64,000 bases of DNA from assembly GCF_007828835.1 (NCBI RefSeq), contig NZ_VIVL01000003.1:186001-250000 (forward strand), given 5' to 3'. The position numbers and the translations under genes were made by a program. The stretch's first letter is position 1, and each line of letters starts with the position of its first letter. Origin of the DNA: Variovorax beijingensis (lineage in GTDB: Bacteria > Pseudomonadota > Gammaproteobacteria > Burkholderiales > Burkholderiaceae_C). The notes below the pieces were generated by a model. That model worked only from the letters and a program-made list of their open reading frames with translations, made no database searches and was not told where the DNA came from. Below are positions 19,408 through 28,375 of this stretch, piece after piece.

Positions 19408-19728
19408 ATGAAACTTCATCCTCTGTACGACCGGGTGATCGTCAAGCGGATCGAACAGCAGCGCAAGACGGCTTCCGGCATCGTGATCCCCGACTCGGCC
19501 GCCGAGAAGCCCGAACAGGGCGAGGTGCTCTCGGTCGGCCAGGGCAAGCTGCTCGCCGACGGCACGCTGCGGCCCCTGCAGCTGAAGGCCGGAGACCAGG
19601 TGCTCTTCGGCAAGTACGCGGGACAGACGGTCAAGGTCGACGACGAGGAACTGCTGGTGCTGCGCGAGGACGACGTGCTCGCGACCATCGAGACCAGCGA
19701 GCGCGGCGGCCTCAAGCGCGTCGCCTGA
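19408..19728 (+). CDS. groES: Co-chaperonin GroES
   Basis: 106 residues. It caps the GroEL ring during ATP-driven folding. [29 protein letters not shown] and [25 protein letters not shown] are diagnostic. It is slightly longer than the usual 95-97 residues, with a C-terminal extension ([12 protein letters not shown]) after the last beta strand. The Shine-Dalgarno is TAGGAG. It precedes groEL by 50 bases. The divergence from the standard Comamonadaceae GroES suggests an accessory copy; that needs the rest of the genome to confirm. Confidence 0.96.
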   Translation: MKLHPLYDRVIVKRIEQQRKTASGIVIPDSAAEKPEQGEVLSVGQGKLLADGTLRPLQLKAGDQVLFGKYAGQTVKVDDEELLVLREDDVLATIETSERGGLKRVA

Positions 19729-19760
19729 CGATGACGAAGAAGATGTCCCAGACCTGTTGA

Positions 19761-21404
<1,644 letters not shown>

Positions 21405-21430
21405 GCCCGGCCGATTCGCCATGAAGCAAG

Positions 21431-21463
21431 AAGCGGCGTCCCTCGCGGGGCGCCGCTTTTTTT
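21431..21463 (+). terminator. Rho-independent terminator of groESL
   Basis: AAGCGGCG (21431-21438) and CGCCGCTT (21451-21458) form an 8-bp stem with a GC-rich loop, followed by a run of seven T. It lies about 30 bases after the groEL stop. Confidence 0.88.
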
Positions 21464-21625
21464 GTCCTTCGCGCCGCGCGTCAAGCAAGCAGCCTTGGCG
21501 CAGTTGGCTCAATCGGCATGCCCGCCGCGGAGGCCGCGCCGCCTGCGCCAACGCGCCTGGACGGCGTAGAGTGCACGGTGGCTTCCGACCGGAGCCCCCG
21601 GGCGACATCCAGCAGCAGGATTCGA

Positions 21626-23032
21626 ATGGATTTGCAGCAGCAACAACAGCATCACCTCGACGCCCTTCTCCTGGCTGCCCTGCGCACCGCGCCGCGCAGG
21701 TACCGCCTGCCGCCCCTGCCGGCCGATGCCGAGGCGGCCGTGGCGGGCGGCACCGATGCCACCCTCGCCTTTGCGATCGAGGCTGCGCGCACCGAGAAGG
21801 CATCGCCCGCAACTGCGCCCAGCCACGAGGCGATGCAGGCGCTTTTCACCCGCGCGCTGGCGCAACTGATCCGCGAGGCGCTCGCGCCCGAAGGCGGCGA
21901 CCCGGCATTTCAGGCCGCCATGCTGCAGGCGCAGGACGCGCAGGTGCATGAGCATGTGCAGCTGTCCCGGCAGCGCGCGGCCGATCTGCGCACCCTGAGG
22001 GTGGCCGTCGATGCCATCGCGCATCCCGGCAAGCTGCGGCACGAAGCGGCCGGCGCCGTGCGCGACGCGCTGGTCCGGCTGCACGGCCTCGCGGCAGCGG
22101 GCGCGTGGCCGGAGCTTGCGCAAGCCCTCGCACAGCCGCTCGCGCAGGAACTTCGCGGCACCGGAAACTTTGGCGCGCCGTTGGAAGCGATCCGCTCCAG
22201 CCCCGCACTGCAGCGGCTGGTACGCGGCAGCGAACTGCTCCGGCGCGAGAGCGTGCAGCGCTACCAGGCGCTGTGCGAACGGCGCGGGCCACTCGCGGGC
22301 AGCGATGCCGCGGCCGCCGAAGGGCGCGCATCGGCACAGCAGGGCCGGATCGCCGAGCAGGCCGCGGTCGAGGCGTTCCGCGAGATCGCCGGCATGCTGA
22401 ACCGCCATCGCAAGGGAGCCGCCACCTACCGCGTCGCACGCGGCCTTCGCACGCCGCGCGGGTTTCCGGGAGAAGCGAACAAGGCCAAGGAAGAATGGGA
22501 TGCCGCCATCGTGCGCGGCGATGCGGGCGGCGCCGACCTCGTTCTCCTCGCCGAAACCAAGGCATCGCCGGCCGCCGCCACGTCCGACTTTCCGCGCCTG
22601 CTGCGCGGCCTGCGGCGCCTTGCGCAGGCCCGTGCCGAAGCGGTCTACGCCTTTGCATCGGCCGACGGCGAGCAGCGCATCGCCGGCGCATCGCTGCAGG
22701 GCCTGCGCCCGATCCGCCGCCTGTTGCCGCCCCACGTGATCTATTGCTGCTCGGCACCGCCCGAAGCCCTGCCGCAGCCGCTGGGCGCCGCAACCAAGGC
22801 CGTGCTGCTCGCCGAGCCCGCGAGCCTCGTCTTCGCGCAGCAGCTCGCGCGCGGCGAAGCGCCAACGCATGCCGCGCTGGCCCCGGTCTGGCACGCGCTG
22901 GCCACGGCACCGCGGCTGCAGGCCGCATTGCACCAGTACGAAACCGCGCAGAAGGCACGCGCGGCCATGCTGCATCCGGACGACCTGCTGGCGTCGGTGG
23001 CGCACTGCCTGCAGCGTTCCTACGCCTCCTGA
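21626..23032 (+). CDS. Hypothetical protein with possible PD-(D/E)XK nuclease-like core
   Basis: 468 residues from ATG at 21626, preceded by CAGGA at 5 bases. Residues 1-235 are helical and Ala-rich with no recognised domain. Residues 236-330 carry a pattern like restriction-endonuclease-fold enzymes: a helix RIAEQAAVEAF containing Glu244, then hydrophobic strand ADLVLLAETKAS with Asp304, Glu310 and Lys312 (D-x5-ExK). This would fit a PD-(D/E)XK catalytic site, but the fold is inferred by eye. The 3' end overlaps the converging MscS gene by 13 bases. Confidence 0.75.
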   Translation: MDLQQQQQHHLDALLLAALRTAPRRYRLPPLPADAEAAVAGGTDATLAFAIEAARTEKASPATAPSHEAMQALFTRALAQLIREALAPEGGDPAFQAAMLQAQDAQVHEHVQLSRQRAADLRTLRVAVDAIAHPGKLRHEAAGAVRDALVRLHGLAAAGAWPELAQALAQPLAQELRGTGNFGAPLEAIRSSPALQRLVRGSELLRRESVQRYQALCERRGPLAGSDAAAAEGRASAQQGRIAEQAAVEAFREIAGMLNRHRKGAATYRVARGLRTPRGFPGEANKAKEEWDAAIVRGDAGGADLVLLAETKASPAAATSDFPRLLRGLRRLAQARAEAVYAFASADGEQRIAGASLQGLRPIRRLLPPHVIYCCSAPPEALPQPLGAATKAVLLAEPASLVFAQQLARGEAPTHAALAPVWHALATAPRLQAALHQYETAQKARAAMLHPDDLLASVAHCLQRSYAS

Positions 23033-24132
23033 GCGGCCAGTTCCTTCGCCACCGCGCGCCGGCCCTCGGGCGACAGCACATGCAGGGATCGCGCCGGAAT
23101 CGCAAACTCCACGCCCAGGCGTGCGAACTCGCGCATCATCTGCAGGTTCAGGCGCTGCTGCTCGTCCATGTAGAGCCCGTAGTCCGGCGTGGTCACGAAG
23201 TACACCACCTCGAAGTCGAGCGAGCTTTCGCCGAAGGCCTGGAAGTGCACACGGTCCAGCCGCAGCGACGGCCGCGACTCGATCAACCGCCTCACGATGC
23301 CCGGTATGGCCTCCAGCTGTTCGGATGTGCTGTGGTAGCTCACGCCAAACTTGAAGGCAATGCGGCGCTCGTCCATGCGGCGATAGTTCTTCACGGTCTG
23401 CTTGAGCAGGTCGGTGTTGCCGATCACGATCTGCTCGCCGCTCAGGCTGCGCAGCCGCGTGGTCTTGAGGCCCACGTGCTGCACCGTGCCCGAGAGATCG
23501 CCGATGCCGATCGCATCGCCCACCTCGAACGGCTTGTCGACCGCAATGGAGAGGGAGGCGAACAGGTCGCCCAGGATGTTCTGCATCGCAAGCGCGATCG
23601 CAATGCCGCCCACGCCAAGGCTGGCCACGAAGGCGGTGATGTTGACGCCCAGGTTCGACAGCACCGCCAGCAGGATCACCGCCCACAGCACGGTGCGCAT
23701 CGACCACGACATCAGCATGGCCGACGCGCTGATCTGCGTCATGCTCGCGGAGGAGTGGCGCTGCTCGTAGCGGCGCAGCCCGAAGCCGATGGCCCGGGTG
23801 AACCACAGGCCCGCCTGCAGCGCGAGCGCAATGAACCACAGCTGTCCGACGCGCTGGTTCCAGCGCTCGGGCAGGTCGAGCATGCTCACGCCGACCAGCA
23901 GCGCGGCCAGCACCAGGAACGCGTGATTGGTGCCGGCCAGCACCTCGACCACCGTGTCGTCGACGCGATTGCTGGTGTGCTGGGCGAGGCTGCGCACACG
24001 CCCGATCACGTAGCGCAGCACCAGCCGCATCGCCAGGTAGGCGGCAAGGGCTGCGGCCGCTGCAAGCGCCAGGTCGGGCACGGCCAGCCCCAGCAGCGTT
24101 GCATCGGCCAGCGCGTCAAGCGCTTCATTCAT
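23020..24132 (-). CDS. MscS-family mechanosensitive channel
   Basis: 370 residues. Membrane helices lie near 15-42, 70-90, 98-118 and 150-172. The pore-lining TM3 and beta domain are shown by GVGGIAIALAMQNILGDLFASLSIAVDKPFEVGD, followed by GTVQHVGLKTTRLRSLSGEQIVIGN, the conserved MscS core. It releases solutes on osmotic downshock or acts as a small-ion channel. The N-terminal helices exceed those of minimal MscS (286 residues), placing it among the longer YnaI/YbdG-like homologues. No partner gene. Confidence 0.92.
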   Translation of the reverse strand: MNEALDALADATLLGLAVPDLALAAAAALAAYLAMRLVLRYVIGRVRSLAQHTSNRVDDTVVEVLAGTNHAFLVLAALLVGVSMLDLPERWNQRVGQLWFIALALQAGLWFTRAIGFGLRRYEQRHSSASMTQISASAMLMSWSMRTVLWAVILLAVLSNLGVNITAFVASLGVGGIAIALAMQNILGDLFASLSIAVDKPFEVGDAIGIGDLSGTVQHVGLKTTRLRSLSGEQIVIGNTDLLKQTVKNYRRMDERRIAFKFGVSYHSTSEQLEAIPGIVRRLIESRPSLRLDRVHFQAFGESSLDFEVVYFVTTPDYGLYMDEQQRLNLQMMREFARLGVEFAIPARSLHVLSPEGRRAVAKELAAQEA

Positions 24133-24165
24133 GCGCGGGCAGCCTTATGCGTGCGTTCCGGCGTC

Positions 24166-24549
24166 TCAGTTCTTCGGACGGACATGGATCTCTGGAAACT
24201 TCTCGTCGTAGAAAGCCATGCGGCCCTTCAGCGCCTGGTGCTCGTCGTACGGATCTTCATAGGACCAGATCGCGTCGGCCAGCTGCCGCTCGCCCACGTT
24301 CAGGCTGTAGTAGCTCGCGGTGCCCTTGAACGGGCATTCGGTCGTGGTCTGCGAACGCTTCAATTTGTCCGTGCGGACGTCGGTGCGCGGAAAGTAGTAG
24401 CGCACCGGCGACTTGTCTTCGACAACTTTGATCACGTCCGCCGAGCTCGCGACGACCACGCCTTCGACCTCGACCTCCATCGGCTGGCGAAGCGGCTCTT
24501 CGCGCACCTGGTGGTCGGGCCATTTCTGGTGTCCGGGTGATTTGCTCAT
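24166..24549 (-). CDS. DUF427 domain protein
   Basis: 127 residues. The DUF427 beta fold is recognised from EVEVEGVVVASSADVIKVVED, VRYYFPRTDV, TECPFKGTASYYSLNVG and IWSYEDPYDEHQALKGRMAFYDEK. The biochemical role of the family is unsettled. Its ATG overlaps the stop of the upstream hydrolase gene (ATGA), so the two are translationally coupled. Confidence 0.88.
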   Translation of the reverse strand: MSKSPGHQKWPDHQVREEPLRQPMEVEVEGVVVASSADVIKVVEDKSPVRYYFPRTDVRTDKLKRSQTTTECPFKGTASYYSLNVGERQLADAIWSYEDPYDEHQALKGRMAFYDEKFPEIHVRPKN

Positions 24550-25235
24550 TTCTTCGTACTCCTGGAGGGATCGAGATGGTCCCGAAACCAGTCGCGCGCC
24601 AGCTTCGACACCGCGCCCAGCGCTTCGGGTTCCTCGAAAAGATGCGTTGCACCGGGCACGAGCGAAAGCCGCTTCTCGCCGCGCAGCGCCGCAAGGGCTT
24701 GCCAGTTCATGTCGATCACCGGCCCGTCGTTGCCGCCGACGATCAGCAGCGTGGGTGCACGCACGCGCTCGAGCGCCTGCCCGGCCAGGTCGGGCCGTCC
24801 GCCGCGGGAGACCACGGCGTGCACCGCGTCGGGCCGTTGCGCCGCCGCCACCAGCGCGGCACCGGCGCCGGTGCTCGCGCCGAAGTAGCCGATCCTCAGG
24901 CCCGCGGCGGGCTCGCAGTCGCCCAGCCAGTCGGTCAGCCCGACGAGCCGGTCGGCCAGCATGTCGATGTCGAAGCGCAGCTCACGCGTGCGCTCGTCGA
25001 TGGCCTCTTCGTCGGAGGTCAGGAGGTCGACGAGCAGCGTGGCCAGCTTGGCCTCGTTGAGGCTCTCCGCGACCTGGCGGTTGCGCGGACTGAAGCGGCT
25101 GCTGCCGCTGCCGTGCGCAAACAGCACGATCCCGCGCGAGGCCGCCGGCAGGCACAGGTCAGCCTCCAGCGTCACGGAAGAGCGCAGCGGAATGCGGAGC
25201 GCGCGGCGCTCGAAGGTTCTGGATGGGGGGTCCAA
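24546..25235 (-). CDS. Alpha/beta hydrolase (dienelactone-hydrolase-like)
   Basis: 229 residues. The nucleophile elbow is GYFGASTGAGAAL (GxSxG), preceded by the oxyanion-side motif VLFAHGSGSSRFSPRN. A catalytic Asp in LLIVGGNDGPV and His in PGATHLFEEPE complete the triad. Related proteins are often fused or paired with phosphoribosyltransferases; none is present here. Start is a TTG at 25235, supported by AAGGAAG about 9 bases upstream. The stop overlaps the DUF427 start. Substrate unknown. Confidence 0.85.
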   Translation of the reverse strand: MDPPSRTFERRALRIPLRSSVTLEADLCLPAASRGIVLFAHGSGSSRFSPRNRQVAESLNEAKLATLLVDLLTSDEEAIDERTRELRFDIDMLADRLVGLTDWLGDCEPAAGLRIGYFGASTGAGAALVAAAQRPDAVHAVVSRGGRPDLAGQALERVRAPTLLIVGGNDGPVIDMNWQALAALRGEKRLSLVPGATHLFEEPEALGAVSKLARDWFRDHLDPSRSTKK

Positions 25236-25460
25236 TTTTTTGGCTTCCTTGCACGAGGCACTTCATCTCATCTGCTCGGCCTCGCCATCGGTCAGCTTAT
25301 TTTTTTGCAGCGCTTCTTCTGTAGGGCGATGCTCACATTGGCGTAGGTGGAGTGCAGCGTTGCATATTGAAAGAAAACTGCACTGCGGGCGGGTCCATGG
25401 CGCCGAGTGCTCATGGTGCGGAGCTCTCCATGCCAATATCAACTGGCACGGAGGTCCTCC

Positions 25461-25952
25461 ATGAAAGTCGAGATCACGAAAGCACCTGTCGCACAAACGG
25501 AGATGCTCATCCGCAAGCCTGTCGCAGAGGTGTTCGGGGCGTTCATCGACCCCCGTGTGACAACCAGCTTCTGGTTCACCCAAAGCAGCGGCCGGCTCGA
25601 GACCGGTCATGAGGTCAGATGGGACTGGGAGATGTATGGAACATCCACGTCGGTGCTCGTGAAAGACATCGAACCCGACAAGCGCATCGTGATCGAGTGG
25701 GATGGGTACAGCGGCCGCACGACGGTCGAATGGAAGTTCTCCGCGCGCGAGGATGGAACGACCTATGTCGTCATCACGGAGTCTGGATGGACAGGTGATG
25801 GAGACGAACTCTTCAAGTACGTTGCCGAGTCGACTCAAGGCTTCACCTGGACGCTTGCAGGGCTCAAGGCGTTTCTCGAGCATGGCATCAGGCTGAATCT
25901 TGTCGCGGACAAGAACCCCGATGCGCACAAGGCTGGCTGGCAGCCGGCCTGA
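25461..25952 (+). CDS. SRPBCC (AHSA1-like) domain protein
   Basis: 163 residues, ATG at 25461 with GGAGG 7-11 bases upstream. The START-like helix-grip fold is shown by IRKPVAEVFGAFIDPRVTTSFWFTQ, VLVKDIEPDKRIVIEWDGY and a C-terminal helix TQGFTWTLAGLKAFLEHG. Such proteins bind hydrophobic ligands or resemble the Hsp90 activator Aha1. Third-position bases are visibly less GC-rich than in neighbouring genes, hinting at later acquisition. It is a single-gene unit converging with the chemoreceptor gene. Confidence 0.88.
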   Translation: MKVEITKAPVAQTEMLIRKPVAEVFGAFIDPRVTTSFWFTQSSGRLETGHEVRWDWEMYGTSTSVLVKDIEPDKRIVIEWDGYSGRTTVEWKFSAREDGTTYVVITESGWTGDGDELFKYVAESTQGFTWTLAGLKAFLEHGIRLNLVADKNPDAHKAGWQPA

Positions 25953-25991
25953 CAGTCATTGGCCGCCCGCGGCCGGCACGCACGCACGGGC

Positions 25992-27293
25992 TTAGAAGGT
26001 CTCCCAGTCTCCGATGGCAGCGGATGCTCCCGCAATGGCAGCCGCCGGTTTGCGCTGCGTTGCGGCGGCAAGGGCACGCCGAGCCGGCTGCATCGGCTGC
26101 ACGACACGCGCCTGGACGGGTGCGGGCCTGGGCGGCGCGGCGGCGAGTCCGTCCTCTTCATCGTCGTCGAGCTTGAAGGTTGCGACCACCTGCGAGAGGC
26201 TGTCGGCCTGCTGCTGCAGCGACTGGGCCGCGGCCGCCGCCTCCTCGACCAGCGCCGCGTTCTGCTGCGTCACCTGGTCCATCTGCGCAATCGCCTGGTT
26301 CACCTGCTCGATGCCCTGCGCCTGTTCATGGCTCGCGGCCGTGATCTCGCCGATGATGTCGGTCACGCGCTTGACGCCGCTCACGATCTCTTCCATCGTC
26401 TTGCCGGCCTCGCCGACGAGCGCGCTGCCCACGTCGACCTTGCCCACCGAATCGTCGATCAGGCCCTTGATTTCCTTGGCCGCCGCCGCCGAGCGCTGTG
26501 CAAGGCTCCTCACTTCCGACGCGACGACTGCGAAGCCGCGGCCCTGCTCGCCTGCACGCGCGGCTTCCACTGCGGCGTTCAGCGCCAGGATGTTGGTCTG
26601 GAACGCGATGCCGTCGATCACGCCGATGATGTCGACGATCTTCCTGGACGAGGCATTGATCGACGCCATGGTGTCGACCACCTGCCCCACGACACTGCCA
26701 CCCTTGACCGCCACTTCGGAAGCCGAGAGCGCGAGCTGGTTGGCCTGGCGAGCGTTGTCGGCGTTCTGCTTGACGGTGCTCGTGAGCTCTTCCATCGAGG
26801 CCGCGGTCTGCTCGAGCGAACTCGCTTGCTCCTCGGTGCGCGAGGACAGCTCCTGGTTGCCGGCAGCGATCTGCCCGGATGCCACCACGATCGAATCGGT
26901 CGACGCCTTGATGCGCGTCACCACGTCCGTCAGCGTATCTTCCATCTCGCCCATGCCGCGCAGCAGCCGCCCGAAATCGCCGCCGCGCTCTGTCTCGAAT
27001 TCCTTGCTGAGGTCGCCCGAGGCCACGGTCTCGGCAATGAAGATCGCCTCGCCAAGGGGCTGCATGATGCTGCGCGCAAGCCAGACGCTGCAGCCGACGC
27101 CGGCCAGCAGCGCGGCGAGCCCGAAGCCGGCCATGAGCTTCTGTGCCGAGCCGATACGCCATGCCAGTTCCGGGGCGACGCCGGCGGCGATGTCCTGAAG
27201 GCCCGCGATCCCGATCACGAGCCCCGTCGCCATCAACAGCAACACGATCCCGAACGCCGCGCCCAGCCGGGCACTGATCTTCCAATTGCGCAT
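25992..27293 (-). CDS. Methyl-accepting chemotaxis protein without periplasmic sensor domain
   Basis: 433 residues. TM1 (about 8-30) and TM2 (about 52-72) are separated by only about 20 residues, so no ligand-binding domain is present. A HAMP follows, then the signalling coiled coil with the conserved hairpin [40 protein letters not shown]. The extreme C-terminus GDWETF matches the xWxxF pentapeptide used to tether CheR/CheB. ATG at 27293 is preceded by GGAAAA; ATG at 27305 is an alternative (437 residues). It probably senses an internal or membrane signal, or works with another receptor. No che genes are adjacent. Confidence 0.9.
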   Translation of the reverse strand: MRNWKISARLGAAFGIVLLLMATGLVIGIAGLQDIAAGVAPELAWRIGSAQKLMAGFGLAALLAGVGCSVWLARSIMQPLGEAIFIAETVASGDLSKEFETERGGDFGRLLRGMGEMEDTLTDVVTRIKASTDSIVVASGQIAAGNQELSSRTEEQASSLEQTAASMEELTSTVKQNADNARQANQLALSASEVAVKGGSVVGQVVDTMASINASSRKIVDIIGVIDGIAFQTNILALNAAVEAARAGEQGRGFAVVASEVRSLAQRSAAAAKEIKGLIDDSVGKVDVGSALVGEAGKTMEEIVSGVKRVTDIIGEITAASHEQAQGIEQVNQAIAQMDQVTQQNAALVEEAAAAAQSLQQQADSLSQVVATFKLDDDEEDGLAAAPPRPAPVQARVVQPMQPARRALAAATQRKPAAAIAGASAAIGDWETF

Positions 27294-27421
27294 GTGCTTT
27301 TCCATGACGGCCGCCGACGCGGGGCCAGTTGCCAGGAATATCGGCAGTGCTGTGCGGAAACTTGAGGGTTCGGACCCAGGCGTAAACCCGGGGTTTCGAA
27401 AACTGAGGCGCTTCGGAATGC

Positions 27422-27458
27422 AAAAAGCCCCAAGCTGTTGATTTGCTTGGGGCTTTTT
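27422..27458 (-). terminator. Rho-independent terminator after tRNA-Phe
   Basis: AAAAAGCCCCAAG (27422-27434) pairs perfectly with CTTGGGGCTTTTT (27446-27458), a 13-bp stem giving T-runs on both strands. It lies 30 bases beyond the 3' end of tRNA-Phe and separates that transcript from the chemoreceptor gene. Confidence 0.88.
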
Positions 27459-27488
27459 GGGGTTGCGCCTTTGAGAGACGCAGTAATT

Positions 27489-27564
27489 TGGTGGCCTGGG
27501 GCGGAATCGAACCACCGACACGCGGATTTTCAATCCGCTGCTCTACCAACTGAGCTACCGGGCC
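27489..27564 (-). tRNA. tRNA-Phe (GAA)
   Basis: 76 nucleotides with encoded CCA. The anticodon loop reads TTGAAAA with anticodon GAA between CGGAT/ATCCG stems. T-loop GGTTCGATTCC and D-loop AGCTCAGTTGGTAGAGC are standard. The acceptor stem has one C-A mismatch. It lies 18 bases after the ntrX-like gene, so it may be co-transcribed. Confidence 0.96.
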
Positions 27565-27582
27565 TTGGTGTGCAGCCTTAAA

Positions 27583-28284
27583 TTATACAGCGCTTCTGCG
27601 CCCTCTCGAAAGATCGACGCCAAGTTGTTTGAGCTTGCGGTAGAGGTGGGTGCGTTCCAGGCCGGTCTTCTCGGCCACCCGGGTCATCGAGCCGTTCTCC
27701 ATGGCCAGGTGGAATTCGAAGTAGGCCTTCTCGAAGCCGTCGCGCGCGTCGCGCAGCGGACGGTCGAGGTCGAAGCTCTGGGTCGACTGCGGGCCGGCGT
27801 CGGGCACCGGCACGGAGGCGAGCGAGGCCAGCAGCAGGCTGTCGCCGGTGGTGGTGATGGCGGCCGAGGGATTGATGCCCGGGGCCGGGGGCACCACGCC
27901 GGCCGCCGCGCGCCTGGCGTTTTCGCGCGCAAGGCCCTGCTCCACGGCCTTCAGGAGCTTCTGCAGCGTGATGGGTTTCTCGAGGAACGCGAAGGCACCG
28001 ATGCGGGTGGCATCGACGGCGGTGTCGATGGTGGCGTGGCCGCTCATCATGATGACGGGCATGCTCAGCAGCCCGGCGGTGGACCATTCCTTGAGCAGCG
28101 TAACGCCGTCGGTGTCGGGCATCCAGATGTCGAGCAGCACGAGGTCGGGCCGTGCGCGCTGCCGCGCTGCGCGGGCCTCGGCCGCGTTTTCCGCCAACTC
28201 CACGTTGTGGCCTTCGTCATTGAGAATTTCGAAGAGCAGGTCCCTAATGCCCAGCTCGTCATCGACCACGAGAATGTTTGCCAT
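27583..28284 (-). CDS. NtrX-like response regulator lacking the AAA+ domain
   Basis: 233 residues. The receiver domain is at 1-120 (ILVVDDELGIRDLL with acidic pocket; phospho-acceptor Asp in LVLLDIWMPDTDG; Lys in FLEKPITL). A low-complexity linker (about 125-180) follows, then a Fis-type helix-turn-helix (AKTGL-like segment VAEKTGLERTHLYRKLKQLG). The central sigma-54-interacting ATPase of classical NtrX (about 240 residues with GAFTGA) is absent, so it cannot remodel sigma-54 holoenzyme itself. It follows ntrY by 91 bases and is the likely phosphotransfer partner. Confidence 0.9.
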   Translation of the reverse strand: MANILVVDDELGIRDLLFEILNDEGHNVELAENAAEARAARQRARPDLVLLDIWMPDTDGVTLLKEWSTAGLLSMPVIMMSGHATIDTAVDATRIGAFAFLEKPITLQKLLKAVEQGLARENARRAAAGVVPPAPGINPSAAITTTGDSLLLASLASVPVPDAGPQSTQSFDLDRPLRDARDGFEKAYFEFHLAMENGSMTRVAEKTGLERTHLYRKLKQLGVDLSRGRRSAV

Positions 28285-28375
28285 GAGTGCTGCTTGTTGT
28301 ATGCGCCGGTATCTGCAATGTGTGTAGGGTCCGCCAGCCGCCCCATCGTCTGTGCGCGACGGGTTTCTTTCACGC

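Noticed and set aside
27294..27533. Upstream extension of the chemoreceptor frame to 27533
   Set aside because: It would run through the tRNA-Phe terminator and into the tRNA gene; no membrane or domain sequence is encoded there.
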